Below, in pieces: positions 11,364 to 19,752 of a DNA stretch of 35,251 nucleotides; the stretch's first letter is position 1, and each line of letters opens with the position of its first letter. The stretch is taken from NCBI GenBank assembly GCA_027063065.1, contig JAMOSO010000042.1:1-35251 (forward strand). The letters are read 5' to 3'. The DNA comes from Planctomycetota bacterium. Its GTDB lineage: Bacteria > Planctomycetota > JAMOSO01. Both the position numbers and the translations under genes were made by a program. Under the pieces are notes generated by a model. The model was not told the origin of the DNA and ran no database searches. It saw nothing but the letters and a program-made list of their open reading frames with translations.

Positions 11364-12764
11364 TTAATTTGAGCCAAGCTTCATTACTTGTTCCGCCGAA
11401 ACAGCTCTATCGTATTCTTGAGCAGTACACAACCCTTGATTAACCATCATATCTTTAATATTACAATTAGAATTATTCGCCTGAGATAATAAATTATTCA
11501 ATTTATGATAACCCAACATATCTACAAAAGCCGTCAAAGAAGCCGTTGAAGATTTTATAAACTGATTACACCTATATATATTTGGAGATATTCCATCTAC
11601 ACATTTTTCAGACATCAAACAACAAATATTACTAAGCAATTCTATACTATCTAAAAGACTGTCTGCTATAATAGGCATAAAAGCATTCAATTCTAAATTA
11701 CCCATACTTGCAGCGCTTGTAATTACCTGATCATTTGCTATTACCTTCAAAGAGACCTGTATCACTGCTTCAAGAATAACAGGATTAATTTTATTAGGCA
11801 TTATTGATGATCCAGCCTGCATTGGTGGCAAAGAAATTTCTCCAATACCAGACTCTGGCCCAGATGACATAAACCTTAAATCGCCAGCAATTTTTTGTAA
11901 ATTAACAGCCAAAGTTTTTAACATTCCACTAACTTCAACAAACGCGTCCGCATTTTGAGTGATATCAACTAAATTATCACCTCTAGTTAAACCAAAACCT
12001 AAAATATTACGCAGGTTTTCTACCACTCTAAAAATATATTTTTTAGGAGCGCCCAAACCCGTGCCAATTGCAGTCCCACCTAAATTCACAACCCTTAAAC
12101 GCTCTTCACATTTAAATATGCGCCACCTATCTCTACTGAGACACTCTGCATAGGCCGACATCTCCCTACCTAAAGTAGTTAAAACAGCATCCTGCATTTG
12201 CGTCCTGCCAACTTTAACAATATCATCACACTGCGATTCTTGACGCTGAAAACTATTCTGTAATTTTGTAATATTATCTGCCAATAACCTAACCCCACTA
12301 ATGGCTGCTATTTTTAGTGCAGTAGGATAAGTATCGTTTGTCGATTGATGTAAATTTATATCTTCTAACGGATCTATAATGTCATAAGAACCCAACGGTT
12401 TGTTTAATATTTGCAAAGCGCGATTTGCCAAAACTTCGTTAACATTCATATTAGTAGATGTCCCTGCCCCACCTTGCAAAGCATCTACTAATATATGACT
12501 ATCTAATTTAGCTTCCATCATTTCAAAACAAGCTTGCTCCATACTATTAAACACATCTATTGGCCATGGAGAAATAGCATGATTAGTTCTCAAACAAGCC
12601 AGCTTAACAGCTCCGTAAGCATGAATTAACCCCGGCTTAATTAAACGCGCAGAAATTTTAAAATTTTCTAAAGCCCGATGAGTATGAATGCCATACAAGG
12701 TATTTTTGGATATTTGACAACTACCCAAAACATCTTCTTCTATTCTTTTATCAGTCATTGCCAT
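11364..12764 (-). CDS. aspA: Aspartate ammonia-lyase-like protein within the H-cluster maturation operon
   Basis: The family interconverts L-aspartate with fumarate and ammonia in the cytoplasm. I start at the ATG at 12764 (466 residues, close to the usual ~470), 10 nt after hydE; a longer frame reaching into hydE is unlikely. Superfamily motifs are visible: TSTNMNVNEV near residue 102, HQSTNDTYPTA near 140, KVGRTQMQDAV near 184, and the mobile catalytic loop GSSIMPNKINPV at 318-329. The pattern fits AspA better than fumarase, but other lyases of the superfamily are not fully excluded. Its place between hydE and hydF suggests a role in maturation, perhaps supplying ammonia for the azadithiolate bridge of the H-cluster. 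That role is inference. A metabolic role in fumarate production is the alternative. Confidence 0.88.
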   Translation of the reverse strand: MAMTDKRIEEDVLGSCQISKNTLYGIHTHRALENFKISARLIKPGLIHAYGAVKLACLRTNHAISPWPIDVFNSMEQACFEMMEAKLDSHILVDALQGGAGTSTNMNVNEVLANRALQILNKPLGSYDIIDPLEDINLHQSTNDTYPTALKIAAISGVRLLADNITKLQNSFQRQESQCDDIVKVGRTQMQDAVLTTLGREMSAYAECLSRDRWRIFKCEERLRVVNLGGTAIGTGLGAPKKYIFRVVENLRNILGFGLTRGDNLVDITQNADAFVEVSGMLKTLAVNLQKIAGDLRFMSSGPESGIGEISLPPMQAGSSIMPNKINPVILEAVIQVSLKVIANDQVITSAASMGNLELNAFMPIIADSLLDSIELLSNICCLMSEKCVDGISPNIYRCNQFIKSSTASLTAFVDMLGYHKLNNLLSQANNSNCNIKDMMVNQGLCTAQEYDRAVSAEQVMKLGSN

Positions 12765-12774
12765 CCAATATGAT

Positions 12775-13863
12775 TTAATATAAACAACTAGCTTGACGCT
12801 TCTTAAAATGAGGAGAATCACCCCAATGATTATAATTTATTGTTTCTCCTATAGACAGTATTCTATTCTCTAGACAATCTCTACACTGACTGGCATTTTC
12901 ATCTGTACATGGTTTACCCGCATACAAATAATATTTATCTCGATATTTAATATCACTCAAATTAGGCATAATGACATTAGCTCCTGCTTTTATACCTTTT
13001 TCTCTACCCATAGCATCAATTGCCTGCAAAGCTGTAGTAGCTGCAATATTAACATCGCGCAAAACCAAGCGACAAACAGCAATCATCTTTAACGCCAAAT
13101 CAAATCTTTGCTGAACATCTAAATTTAAATCTAAAGATGCCATTGGCGTATCTGGATGCTTAATATAAGGCCCCATTCCAATCATATCTATATCGTTATC
13201 TTTAAAAAATAAAACATCTTGTACTAGACTATCTATATTTTGCCCCGGCAAACCTATCATAACCCCAGTGCCAACTTGATAACCAACTTTACGCAATACA
13301 TCTAAACATTTTTTTCTATTTAAAAAGCTATGATCGTCAGGGTGTAACTGATTATACAAACTTTCGTTACTAGTTTCTAAACGCAATAAATATCTATGCG
13401 CACCAGCTTTAAACCATCTATTGTAAGTCTGATAGGTTTGCTCTCCCAATGATAAAGTTACACCTAGTTTACCTTTAGTGATTTCTTTTATTGCATATAA
13501 ACAATCCTCAACAAAATCTACATACGACAAATCACAACGCTCCCCAGATTGTAACACAATAGAGCCATAGCCTTTTTTAAACGCCCATTTAGCCGACTCC
13601 AAAATCTCATCTTTTTGCATAAAAAACCGTGTTACAAATTCATTAGATTTTCTAATACCGCAATAATGACAATCCTTATGACAAATATTGCTAAACTCAA
13701 TTATGCCACGCAAATTTACAATTGGCTTTACTTCAGCACACTTAACCTGATATGCCTCATTTAATAACAGTTGCGTCTGTTCTTCCGAAGTAACACTCAA
13801 CAGATATTTCAAATCTTCAAAAGTATAGTTACCTTGGTGACATCGTTTTATTATTGTATGCAT
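12775..13863 (-). CDS. hydE: [FeFe]-hydrogenase maturase HydE (radical SAM)
   Basis: HydE is a biotin-synthase-like radical SAM enzyme that processes the Fe(CO)2(CN)-cysteine synthon made by HydG into a precursor of the H-cluster 2Fe unit. The protein has 362 residues, standard length. The radical-SAM motif CHKDCHYC is at C61, C65 and C68, followed by GIRKSN. SGERCDLSY and the TGVMIGLPGQ segment belong to the barrel. Cysteines near the C-terminus (CTDENASQCRDC) match the accessory cluster seen in part of the family. It begins 7 nt after hydG ends, so the two are cotranscribed. Confidence 0.95.
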   Translation of the reverse strand: MHTIIKRCHQGNYTFEDLKYLLSVTSEEQTQLLLNEAYQVKCAEVKPIVNLRGIIEFSNICHKDCHYCGIRKSNEFVTRFFMQKDEILESAKWAFKKGYGSIVLQSGERCDLSYVDFVEDCLYAIKEITKGKLGVTLSLGEQTYQTYNRWFKAGAHRYLLRLETSNESLYNQLHPDDHSFLNRKKCLDVLRKVGYQVGTGVMIGLPGQNIDSLVQDVLFFKDNDIDMIGMGPYIKHPDTPMASLDLNLDVQQRFDLALKMIAVCRLVLRDVNIAATTALQAIDAMGREKGIKAGANVIMPNLSDIKYRDKYYLYAGKPCTDENASQCRDCLENRILSIGETINYNHWGDSPHFKKRQASCLY

Positions 13864-13870
13864 ATTTTAT

Positions 13871-15301
13871 TTACAAATACAAATCCCTAGTGCCGCGATT
13901 GCGAATATCATTTAATCGAGACTGAATCGCCATTCTAGATTTTTCGTTACCAAAACTAGCCAATTCTCGTGAAATAGTTTTCCAACCTTCTTCTTTAGTT
14001 ACGGCACTGCCATAATCTTCAAGATACTCAGCAAATGTCAATATTGCATTTGGCGTACAAAATTTTTCAATAAAACCTGGTACAGCAAACTCCATAAACT
14101 GTTCACCTGTTCTGCCTTGGCGATAGCACGATGTACAAAAACTAGGCACAAAATCATTTTTTAATAAATCCAAAACTATTTCATCCATCGAGCGAACGTC
14201 ACCTATTTGAAATTGCTCCTTGTTCAACTCTTGCACACCTTGCTTGGTATAACCACCTAATTCAATTTTGGTTCCTGCATCAATTTGCGAAACACCAAAT
14301 TGCATAACTTCTCTGCGAATTGCCTCTGGCTCACGCGCTGTCAAAATCATACCCGTATAAGGTACTGCCAAACGCAAAATAGCCACTAATTTTTTAAAAT
14401 CAGCATCGCTGACTTGGTATTTTAAATCCAGATTTACACCATGTGCTGGTCTTATCCTCGGAAAACTTATAGTATGTGGACCACAACCAAAACGATTTAA
14501 AAGTTGCCAAGAATGTGCTACTAAACCTAAAACATCAAACTTCCAATCATACAAACCAAACAATGCTCCGATACCAACATCATCGCATCCAGCTTCATAG
14601 GCTCTAGTTAAACCATCTAATCTAAACTGATAATCACCTTTTAAAGTTTTAGGTGGGTGCATTTTAGCATAGGTTTTATGATGATAAGTTTCTTGAAAAA
14701 TTTGAAAAGTACCTATACCAGCTTCTTTAACAATTTTAAATCCCGCCCTATCTAGCGGGGCCGCATTTATATTTACGCGACGAATTTCACCATTATCAAT
14801 TTTAACACTGTATGCCTCGCGCACTGTTTGCGCTATATATTCTGGAGTATAACTAGGATGTTCTCCATAAACTAAAATCAATCGTTTATGGCCAACTTTT
14901 TCCAAAGCTTCTATTTGTTGATGCAATTCTGATGTACTTAAAGTTTTGCGTACAGTCGTATCAAGAGATTTTCTAAATGCACAATAGGCACAATCGTTAA
15001 CGCATTTATTTCCTATATATAACGGTGCAAAAATAACTATGCGATTGCCGTACACATTTTTTTTTAATTCTCTAGCTGCATCAAAAATTTCCTCTAACAA
15101 ACCTTCATCTTCAACAGCACAAAGTACCGCTGTTTCTTCGATAGTTAAAGGCTCTTTTTTCATGCTTTTTGATATTATTTCACGAACTCTAATAATATCT
15201 TCTTTGATATTTTTAACTAAAGAATTTAACAAACTATCATCTATAAAATCTTTAAAACCATCTGATAATGCTCTATCCATTGTTTTTTTTATAAGACACA
15301 A
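13871..15301 (-). CDS. hydG: [FeFe]-hydrogenase maturase HydG (radical SAM, tyrosine lyase)
   Basis: HydG cleaves tyrosine to give the CO and cyanide ligands of the H-cluster. The N-terminal radical-SAM motif CVNDCAYC is at C100, C104 and C107. The C-terminal auxiliary-cluster motif C-x2-C-x22-C is at C389, C392 and C415 (CTSCYRQGRTGEQF...). This motif distinguishes HydG from thiamine synthase ThiH. The start is uncertain: TTG at 15301 has an AGGA site 6 nt upstream (476 residues), whereas the ATG at 15280 (469 residues) has none. I prefer the TTG. A terminator-like hairpin lies between hydA and this gene. Confidence 0.95.
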   Translation of the reverse strand: MCLIKKTMDRALSDGFKDFIDDSLLNSLVKNIKEDIIRVREIISKSMKKEPLTIEETAVLCAVEDEGLLEEIFDAARELKKNVYGNRIVIFAPLYIGNKCVNDCAYCAFRKSLDTTVRKTLSTSELHQQIEALEKVGHKRLILVYGEHPSYTPEYIAQTVREAYSVKIDNGEIRRVNINAAPLDRAGFKIVKEAGIGTFQIFQETYHHKTYAKMHPPKTLKGDYQFRLDGLTRAYEAGCDDVGIGALFGLYDWKFDVLGLVAHSWQLLNRFGCGPHTISFPRIRPAHGVNLDLKYQVSDADFKKLVAILRLAVPYTGMILTAREPEAIRREVMQFGVSQIDAGTKIELGGYTKQGVQELNKEQFQIGDVRSMDEIVLDLLKNDFVPSFCTSCYRQGRTGEQFMEFAVPGFIEKFCTPNAILTFAEYLEDYGSAVTKEEGWKTISRELASFGNEKSRMAIQSRLNDIRNRGTRDLYL

Positions 15302-15334
15302 TACGCATCCTAATACCTAAATAAAATTAAAAAT

Positions 15335-15361
15335 TAGACCCAAACAATAAGTTTGGGTCTA
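15335..15361 (-). terminator. Terminator-like hairpin between hydA and hydG
   Basis: An 11-bp perfect stem (15335-15345 with 15351-15361) has a 5-nt loop and, on the minus strand, is followed by a U-rich run (complement of 15323-15334). It would end most hydCBA transcripts and let a fraction read into the maturase genes. I do not see a clear separate promoter in the 33 nt before hydG. Confidence 0.8.
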
Positions 15362-15367
15362 GTAAAA

Positions 15368-17107
15368 CTATTTGAAAGCCTTTCTTGCTGTATATTTTGT
15401 ATGCAATAACTTATGCGCTTTGTGAGAACCAGGTTTTTCTAAATACTCATCATATAATTTAATAATATCTGGATTTTGATGAGATTTTCTAATTACCTTA
15501 TTACTGTCCTCTTGATAAATAGCATTCATACGCTTTTCTAAAATACTACTATCATGACACGAGTATGGTTGTCCTCCACCATTTAAACAACCACCTGGAC
15601 AAGCCATAATTTCAACAATATGATATCGCGCTTCACCTTTTTGAATTTTCTCCAATAAAGTTCTTGCATTGCCTAAGCCAGAAGTAATTGCCGCCTTGAT
15701 ATCTAAACCTGCAACATTAACAGTTGCTTCTTTAATACCTGCTAAACCTCGCACAGCTTTAAAATCAATTTCTTTAACATCTTCACCCGTCAACCAATCT
15801 GCTCCTGTTCGCAAAGCAGCCTCTAAAACACCACCCGAACTTCCAAAAATAACACCGGCACCTGTAGATTCTCCCAAAGGATGATCAAAGTCTGAATCAT
15901 TTAATTTATCAAACACAATACCTGCTTCTTTAAACATATCTGCTAATTCTCTAGTTGAGATTACAATATCAACATCTGGAACGCCATCATTTGAAAATTC
16001 TTCTCTATCGGCCTCATATTTTTTTGCCAAACAAGGCATAACAGAAACTACAATTATATCTTTTGGTTCAACTCCTATTTTTTCTGCATAATAACTTTTG
16101 GCAATTGCTCCAAACATTTGTTGTGGAGATTTTGCCGTTGAAGGCATATATATTAACTCTGGAAATTGATGTTCAAAAAATTTAACCCACCCAGGACAAC
16201 AAGACGTTAAGATTGGTAGGTTTTCATTTTTCTTCACCCGGTCAATAAACTCTGTTGTCTCTTCCATAATCGTTAAATCAGCCGCAAAATCAGTATCAAA
16301 TACCTTATCAAAGCCTAGCATTCTTAAGCCTGAAACTAATTTGCCTGTTGCCACTGAACCTGGTTCCATACCAAATTCTTCACCAATAGCCACCCTAACC
16401 GCTGGTGCAGTTTGAACAATTACTGTTTTTGAAGAATCGTTTAAAGCGCGCCACACAGGATATTTTGCTGTCTGACATGTTAATGCGCCAACTGGACAAG
16501 CAACAACGCATTGACCACAAAACGTACACTCTGTTTGATCTAATGGTTTCATAGAAGCAGGTGCTACCACAGCATTAAAACCACGCCCAACACCACTTAA
16601 AACACCAACCGTTTGAATGTCATTACAAGCTGTCTCACAACGACGACACATCACGCATTTATCTAAATCACGCACAATAGATTTATTAGCCAAATCCAAT
16701 TCATATTTTGATTGCTCACCAGTATATCTTAAATTATGCAAACCAAAATCGGCAGCCAAATCTTGCAATTGACATTTACCGTTTTTTTCACAAGTTAGAC
16801 AATCTGCAGGATGATCTGAAAGTAGTAAATCTAATACCGTGCGTCTGGCGTTAATAGCACGAATAGAGTTAGTTTTAACTACCATCCCTTCTGAAACAGG
16901 GGTAGAACATGAAGAAGCCAAATTTCTTCTACCTTCTACTTCAACAACGCAAATTCTGCATGAAGCTGATTTACTTTCTTGAGAAATACAATCGACAGCC
17001 ATATGACAAAGAGTAGGGATTTTAATACCTATTTTTGCTGCTGCTTGAATAATAGTTGCATTTTCCTCAACAGTAACTGTTGTATTATTTATTGTTAAAT
17101 TAATCAT
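15368..17107 (-). CDS. hydA: [FeFe]-hydrogenase catalytic subunit HydA (NAD(H)-linked, HndD type)
   Basis: This is the hydrogen-producing or -consuming subunit of a soluble trimeric hydrogenase. The 579 residues hold, in order: a [2Fe-2S] ferredoxin domain (C34, C50, C53, C67); a His-Cys3 cluster site (H99, C103, C106, C112); two [4Fe-4S] sites (C151/154/157/161 and C194/197/200/204); and the H-cluster domain. H-cluster motifs are complete: TSCCPGW (C303, C304), MPCLAKKYEADR (C359), and MACPGGCLNGGGQP (C503, C507). C304 is in the position of the proton-transfer cysteine. A short C-terminal extension follows. It lies 14 nt after hydB. The architecture matches electron-confurcating or bifurcating HydABC/Hnd enzymes; that mode is inferred from family. 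Confidence 0.97.
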   Translation of the reverse strand: MINLTINNTTVTVEENATIIQAAAKIGIKIPTLCHMAVDCISQESKSASCRICVVEVEGRRNLASSCSTPVSEGMVVKTNSIRAINARRTVLDLLLSDHPADCLTCEKNGKCQLQDLAADFGLHNLRYTGEQSKYELDLANKSIVRDLDKCVMCRRCETACNDIQTVGVLSGVGRGFNAVVAPASMKPLDQTECTFCGQCVVACPVGALTCQTAKYPVWRALNDSSKTVIVQTAPAVRVAIGEEFGMEPGSVATGKLVSGLRMLGFDKVFDTDFAADLTIMEETTEFIDRVKKNENLPILTSCCPGWVKFFEHQFPELIYMPSTAKSPQQMFGAIAKSYYAEKIGVEPKDIIVVSVMPCLAKKYEADREEFSNDGVPDVDIVISTRELADMFKEAGIVFDKLNDSDFDHPLGESTGAGVIFGSSGGVLEAALRTGADWLTGEDVKEIDFKAVRGLAGIKEATVNVAGLDIKAAITSGLGNARTLLEKIQKGEARYHIVEIMACPGGCLNGGGQPYSCHDSSILEKRMNAIYQEDSNKVIRKSHQNPDIIKLYDEYLEKPGSHKAHKLLHTKYTARKAFK

Positions 17108-17121
17108 ATTATAATTTCCTT

Positions 17122-18960
17122 CTAATTTCTATCTATGGCGTGAAATTTGCAAGCGCTATAACATTGACCGCATTTGATACAGGCTTCTTGATCAATAAAA
17201 TGCATACCTTTGCGTTCACCACTTATGCAATTAACAGGGCAATTGCGCGCACATAAAGTACACCCGACACAAGCGTCATTAATTTCAAAAGAAATTAAAT
17301 TTGTGCATGTCCCCGCTTTACATTTACCTTTTTCGATATGATCAATATATTCTTGCTCAAAATTTGCAAGAGTTGACAATATAGGATTTGGCGAAGTCTG
17401 CCCCAATCCGCATATTGCAGTATCTTTAATTGCTTCTGACAAATCTCTTAGTTTTGATAAACTATTTTCATCACCCTTGCCATCACAAATATCTGTTAAA
17501 ATTTCATGCAAACGCTTATTGCCAATACGGCAAGGCGTACATTTACCACACGACTCATCTAAGGTAAAATCTAAAAAGAATTTTGCTATATTAACCATGC
17601 AATCATCTTCATCCATCACAATCATTCCACCTGAACCCATCATAGAACCAAGTGCCAATAAAGAATCATAATCTATTGGAGTATCCAATTTGTCAGCGGT
17701 TAAACATCCTCCAGATGGGCCACCAGTTTGCACAGCTTTAAATTGTTTATCATCACAAATACCTTTGCCCAAACCAAAAATTATATCCCTTAAACTTGTA
17801 CCCATTGGCACTTCAACTAAACCAACATCTTTAACTTTACCAGCTAAAGCAAATACCTTAGTACCGGGAGATTTATCAGTGCCAATCTGTGTGAACCAAT
17901 CTGCCCCATTTCTAATAATGGCTGGTATATTAGCGTAGGTTTCAACATTATTAACAATGGTTGGTTTTTTCCATAATCCTGATACAGCAGGAAAAGGCGG
18001 TTTCAAAGTTGGTTCACCACGCATACCTTCAATAGAATGAATTAATGCCGTTTCTTCACCGCAGACAAAAGCACCTGCACCTAATTTTAATGTAATATTA
18101 AAACTAAAATTAGTTCCAAATAAATTTTTACCTAATAAACCCATCTTTTCAGCTTGGGCAATAGCAATTTCAAGTCGTTTGATGGCTAATGGATATTCAG
18201 CACGAATATATATTACTCCGTTATTTGCACCGACTGCATAGCCAGCTATTGCCATAGCTTCTAGCACAGCATGAGGATCACCTTCTAACACAGCTCTATC
18301 CATAAAAGCGCCTGGATCACCTTCGTCTGCATTACAAATCATATATTTTTCATCGCTTTTTTGAGCTGCGGCAAAAGCCCATTTTTTACCCGAAGGAAAA
18401 CCTCCTCCACCTCTACCTCTAATGCCAGACTTAGTCACCTCTTCAATTACTCCCTGAGGATCCATCTCCGTTAAAACTTTACCTAACGCCTTATAACCAT
18501 CATTAATAATATATTCATTTATATTTTCAGGGTTAATTCTTCCTGAATTTTTTAATACTATGCGCGCCTGTAACTTATCCCCCCTATCTTCACAATCAGG
18601 GTAATACCATGTTTTTTCAACAGTTTGAACACCTGCTATTTTTTTAGCCGCCTTACGAGCTATTATAAACTCTGCATGCTCTGGTTTTAATTTTCCATAA
18701 ACCATCGTATTTCCAGTGTTATTTTCAACAACTTCTATACATGGCTCACTATGACATAGCCCCATACATCCTGTTTCAACAATAGTAAAAACTTCCTGCA
18801 AATTTTGTATTTCAACCTGATTTTTTAAAGATTCAAGAATCGGCGTTGCCCCTGCAGCTAATCCACATGTACCCATTGAAACAAAAATAGTAATATCAGT
18901 TTTAGGTTCATGTTTAAGATTATTGGCTAACTCTATTAATTTATTTAATGAATCAATCAT
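17122..18960 (-). CDS. hydB: NAD(H)-linked hydrogenase flavoprotein subunit HydB (NuoF-like)
   Basis: This subunit carries FMN and exchanges electrons with NAD(H), probably also with ferredoxin. The 612 residues comprise a thioredoxin-like [2Fe-2S] domain (C32, C65, C69, C74), then the NuoF core with FMN/NADH-binding RGRGGGGFPSGKKW and GGPSGGCL, then a [4Fe-4S] site (C471, C474, C477, C517). A C-terminal ferredoxin domain has two clusters (C564/567/570/574 and C594/597/600/604). This layout, longer than NuoF of complex I, is typical of HydB/HndC. It overlaps hydC by 8 nt, and an AGGAG site lies 10 nt before the ATG. Confidence 0.96.
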   Translation of the reverse strand: MIDSLNKLIELANNLKHEPKTDITIFVSMGTCGLAAGATPILESLKNQVEIQNLQEVFTIVETGCMGLCHSEPCIEVVENNTGNTMVYGKLKPEHAEFIIARKAAKKIAGVQTVEKTWYYPDCEDRGDKLQARIVLKNSGRINPENINEYIINDGYKALGKVLTEMDPQGVIEEVTKSGIRGRGGGGFPSGKKWAFAAAQKSDEKYMICNADEGDPGAFMDRAVLEGDPHAVLEAMAIAGYAVGANNGVIYIRAEYPLAIKRLEIAIAQAEKMGLLGKNLFGTNFSFNITLKLGAGAFVCGEETALIHSIEGMRGEPTLKPPFPAVSGLWKKPTIVNNVETYANIPAIIRNGADWFTQIGTDKSPGTKVFALAGKVKDVGLVEVPMGTSLRDIIFGLGKGICDDKQFKAVQTGGPSGGCLTADKLDTPIDYDSLLALGSMMGSGGMIVMDEDDCMVNIAKFFLDFTLDESCGKCTPCRIGNKRLHEILTDICDGKGDENSLSKLRDLSEAIKDTAICGLGQTSPNPILSTLANFEQEYIDHIEKGKCKAGTCTNLISFEINDACVGCTLCARNCPVNCISGERKGMHFIDQEACIKCGQCYSACKFHAIDRN

Positions 18961-19486
18961 TTAATTTACACTCCTCAATGATATTAGGAACCATCTCTTT
19001 TGTTACATTACCATAAACCTTATCATTTACCATCACAACAGGAGCCAACGAACAAGCACCAACACAACGCAATCCACCTAAAGAATAGTTAAGATCTTCA
19101 GTTGTTTCCCCCTCTTCAATATGTAAATAACGTTTAAATTCCTCCAAAACAACGTCCGCACCTTTAACAAAACAAGCTGTTCCAGTGCACACATTAATTT
19201 TGTATTTACCTACTGGTTTATCTATAAAAAACGAATAAAAACTTACTACACCATATACTTCCGCTAAATGTAAGCCCAACTTATCAGCCACATACAACTG
19301 AATACATTCTGGCAAATAACCAAATAACTCCTGAGCTTTATGTAAAGATTGGATTAAATAACCCCTGTTTTTCTCACGATCTTCACCTAATGGCAACTGA
19401 CTAAGATAAGCTGCAAGCTTTTCTTTTTTTTTTGGAAACTGCGTTAGCAAGTTTAATTCTGTGTCACAACCACAACTACATGACAT
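18953..19486 (-). CDS. hydC: NAD(H)-linked hydrogenase subunit HydC (NuoE-like, [2Fe-2S])
   Basis: The small subunit passes electrons between the flavoprotein and its partners through one thioredoxin-like [2Fe-2S] cluster. In the 177 residues the cluster ligands are C100, C105, C141 and C145 (CTGTACFVKG and LRCVGACSLAP). The N-terminal half has the usual helical bundle (YLIQSLHKAQELFGYLPE). An extra cysteine-rich start (MSCSCGCD) precedes it. The ATG at 19486 has an AGGAG site 9 nt upstream. It is first in the hydCBA operon, with two Rex-type operators 58-96 bp upstream. Confidence 0.95.
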   Translation of the reverse strand: MSCSCGCDTELNLLTQFPKKKEKLAAYLSQLPLGEDREKNRGYLIQSLHKAQELFGYLPECIQLYVADKLGLHLAEVYGVVSFYSFFIDKPVGKYKINVCTGTACFVKGADVVLEEFKRYLHIEEGETTEDLNYSLGGLRCVGACSLAPVVMVNDKVYGNVTKEMVPNIIEECKLND

Positions 19487-19543
19487 ATAAAACTCTCCTG
19501 TTAAAATTAAAATATTTTAATCTAGCCTATAACTACAAATACT

Positions 19544-19582
19544 GTGTGATTGTTTTCACAAAGCTTGTGAAAACAATCACAA
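19544..19582. promoter_or_regulatory. Two adjacent Rex-type operators upstream of hydC
   Basis: Site A (19544-19561) reads GTGTGATTGTTTTCACAA; site B (19565-19582) reads TTGTGAAAACAATCACAA. The Rex consensus is TTGTGA-N6-TCACAA: B matches all 12 fixed bases and A matches 11. The sites are mirror images, forming a 17-bp perfect inverted repeat around AGC. Their centres are 21 bp apart, two helical turns, so two Rex dimers would sit on one DNA face. Rex releases DNA at high NADH/NAD+, which fits an NADH-consuming hydrogenase. The region also lies 171 bp before the divergent U32 gene. Confidence 0.85.
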
Positions 19583-19717
19583 TAATTAATTTAACAAATT
19601 TGAAATTAAAATCCAGTCTTTTTGTTATTTTTTTCACACTTATTTAAACAATACCTTCACCAACCCAACAAATAACAATTAACTGCTAATTAGTTTTATT
19701 TAAATAACGATATTAAA

Positions 19718-19746
19718 TTTATAACCACACAATTTTTTAGTATAAT
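19718..19746 (+). promoter_or_regulatory. Predicted promoter of the U32 gene, possibly giving a leaderless mRNA
   Basis: A perfect TATAAT (19741-19746) has a weak -35 (TTTATA, 19718-19723) at 17-nt spacing. The ATG is at 19753, about where transcription would start. There is no ribosome binding site, so translation may be leaderless. Confidence 0.5.
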
Positions 19747-19752
19747 TTTAAT

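Noticed and set aside
12765-12821. Longer N-terminus for the AspA-like protein
   Set aside because: It would overlap hydE by ~47 nt and adds residues unlike the family; the ATG at 12764 gives the expected length.
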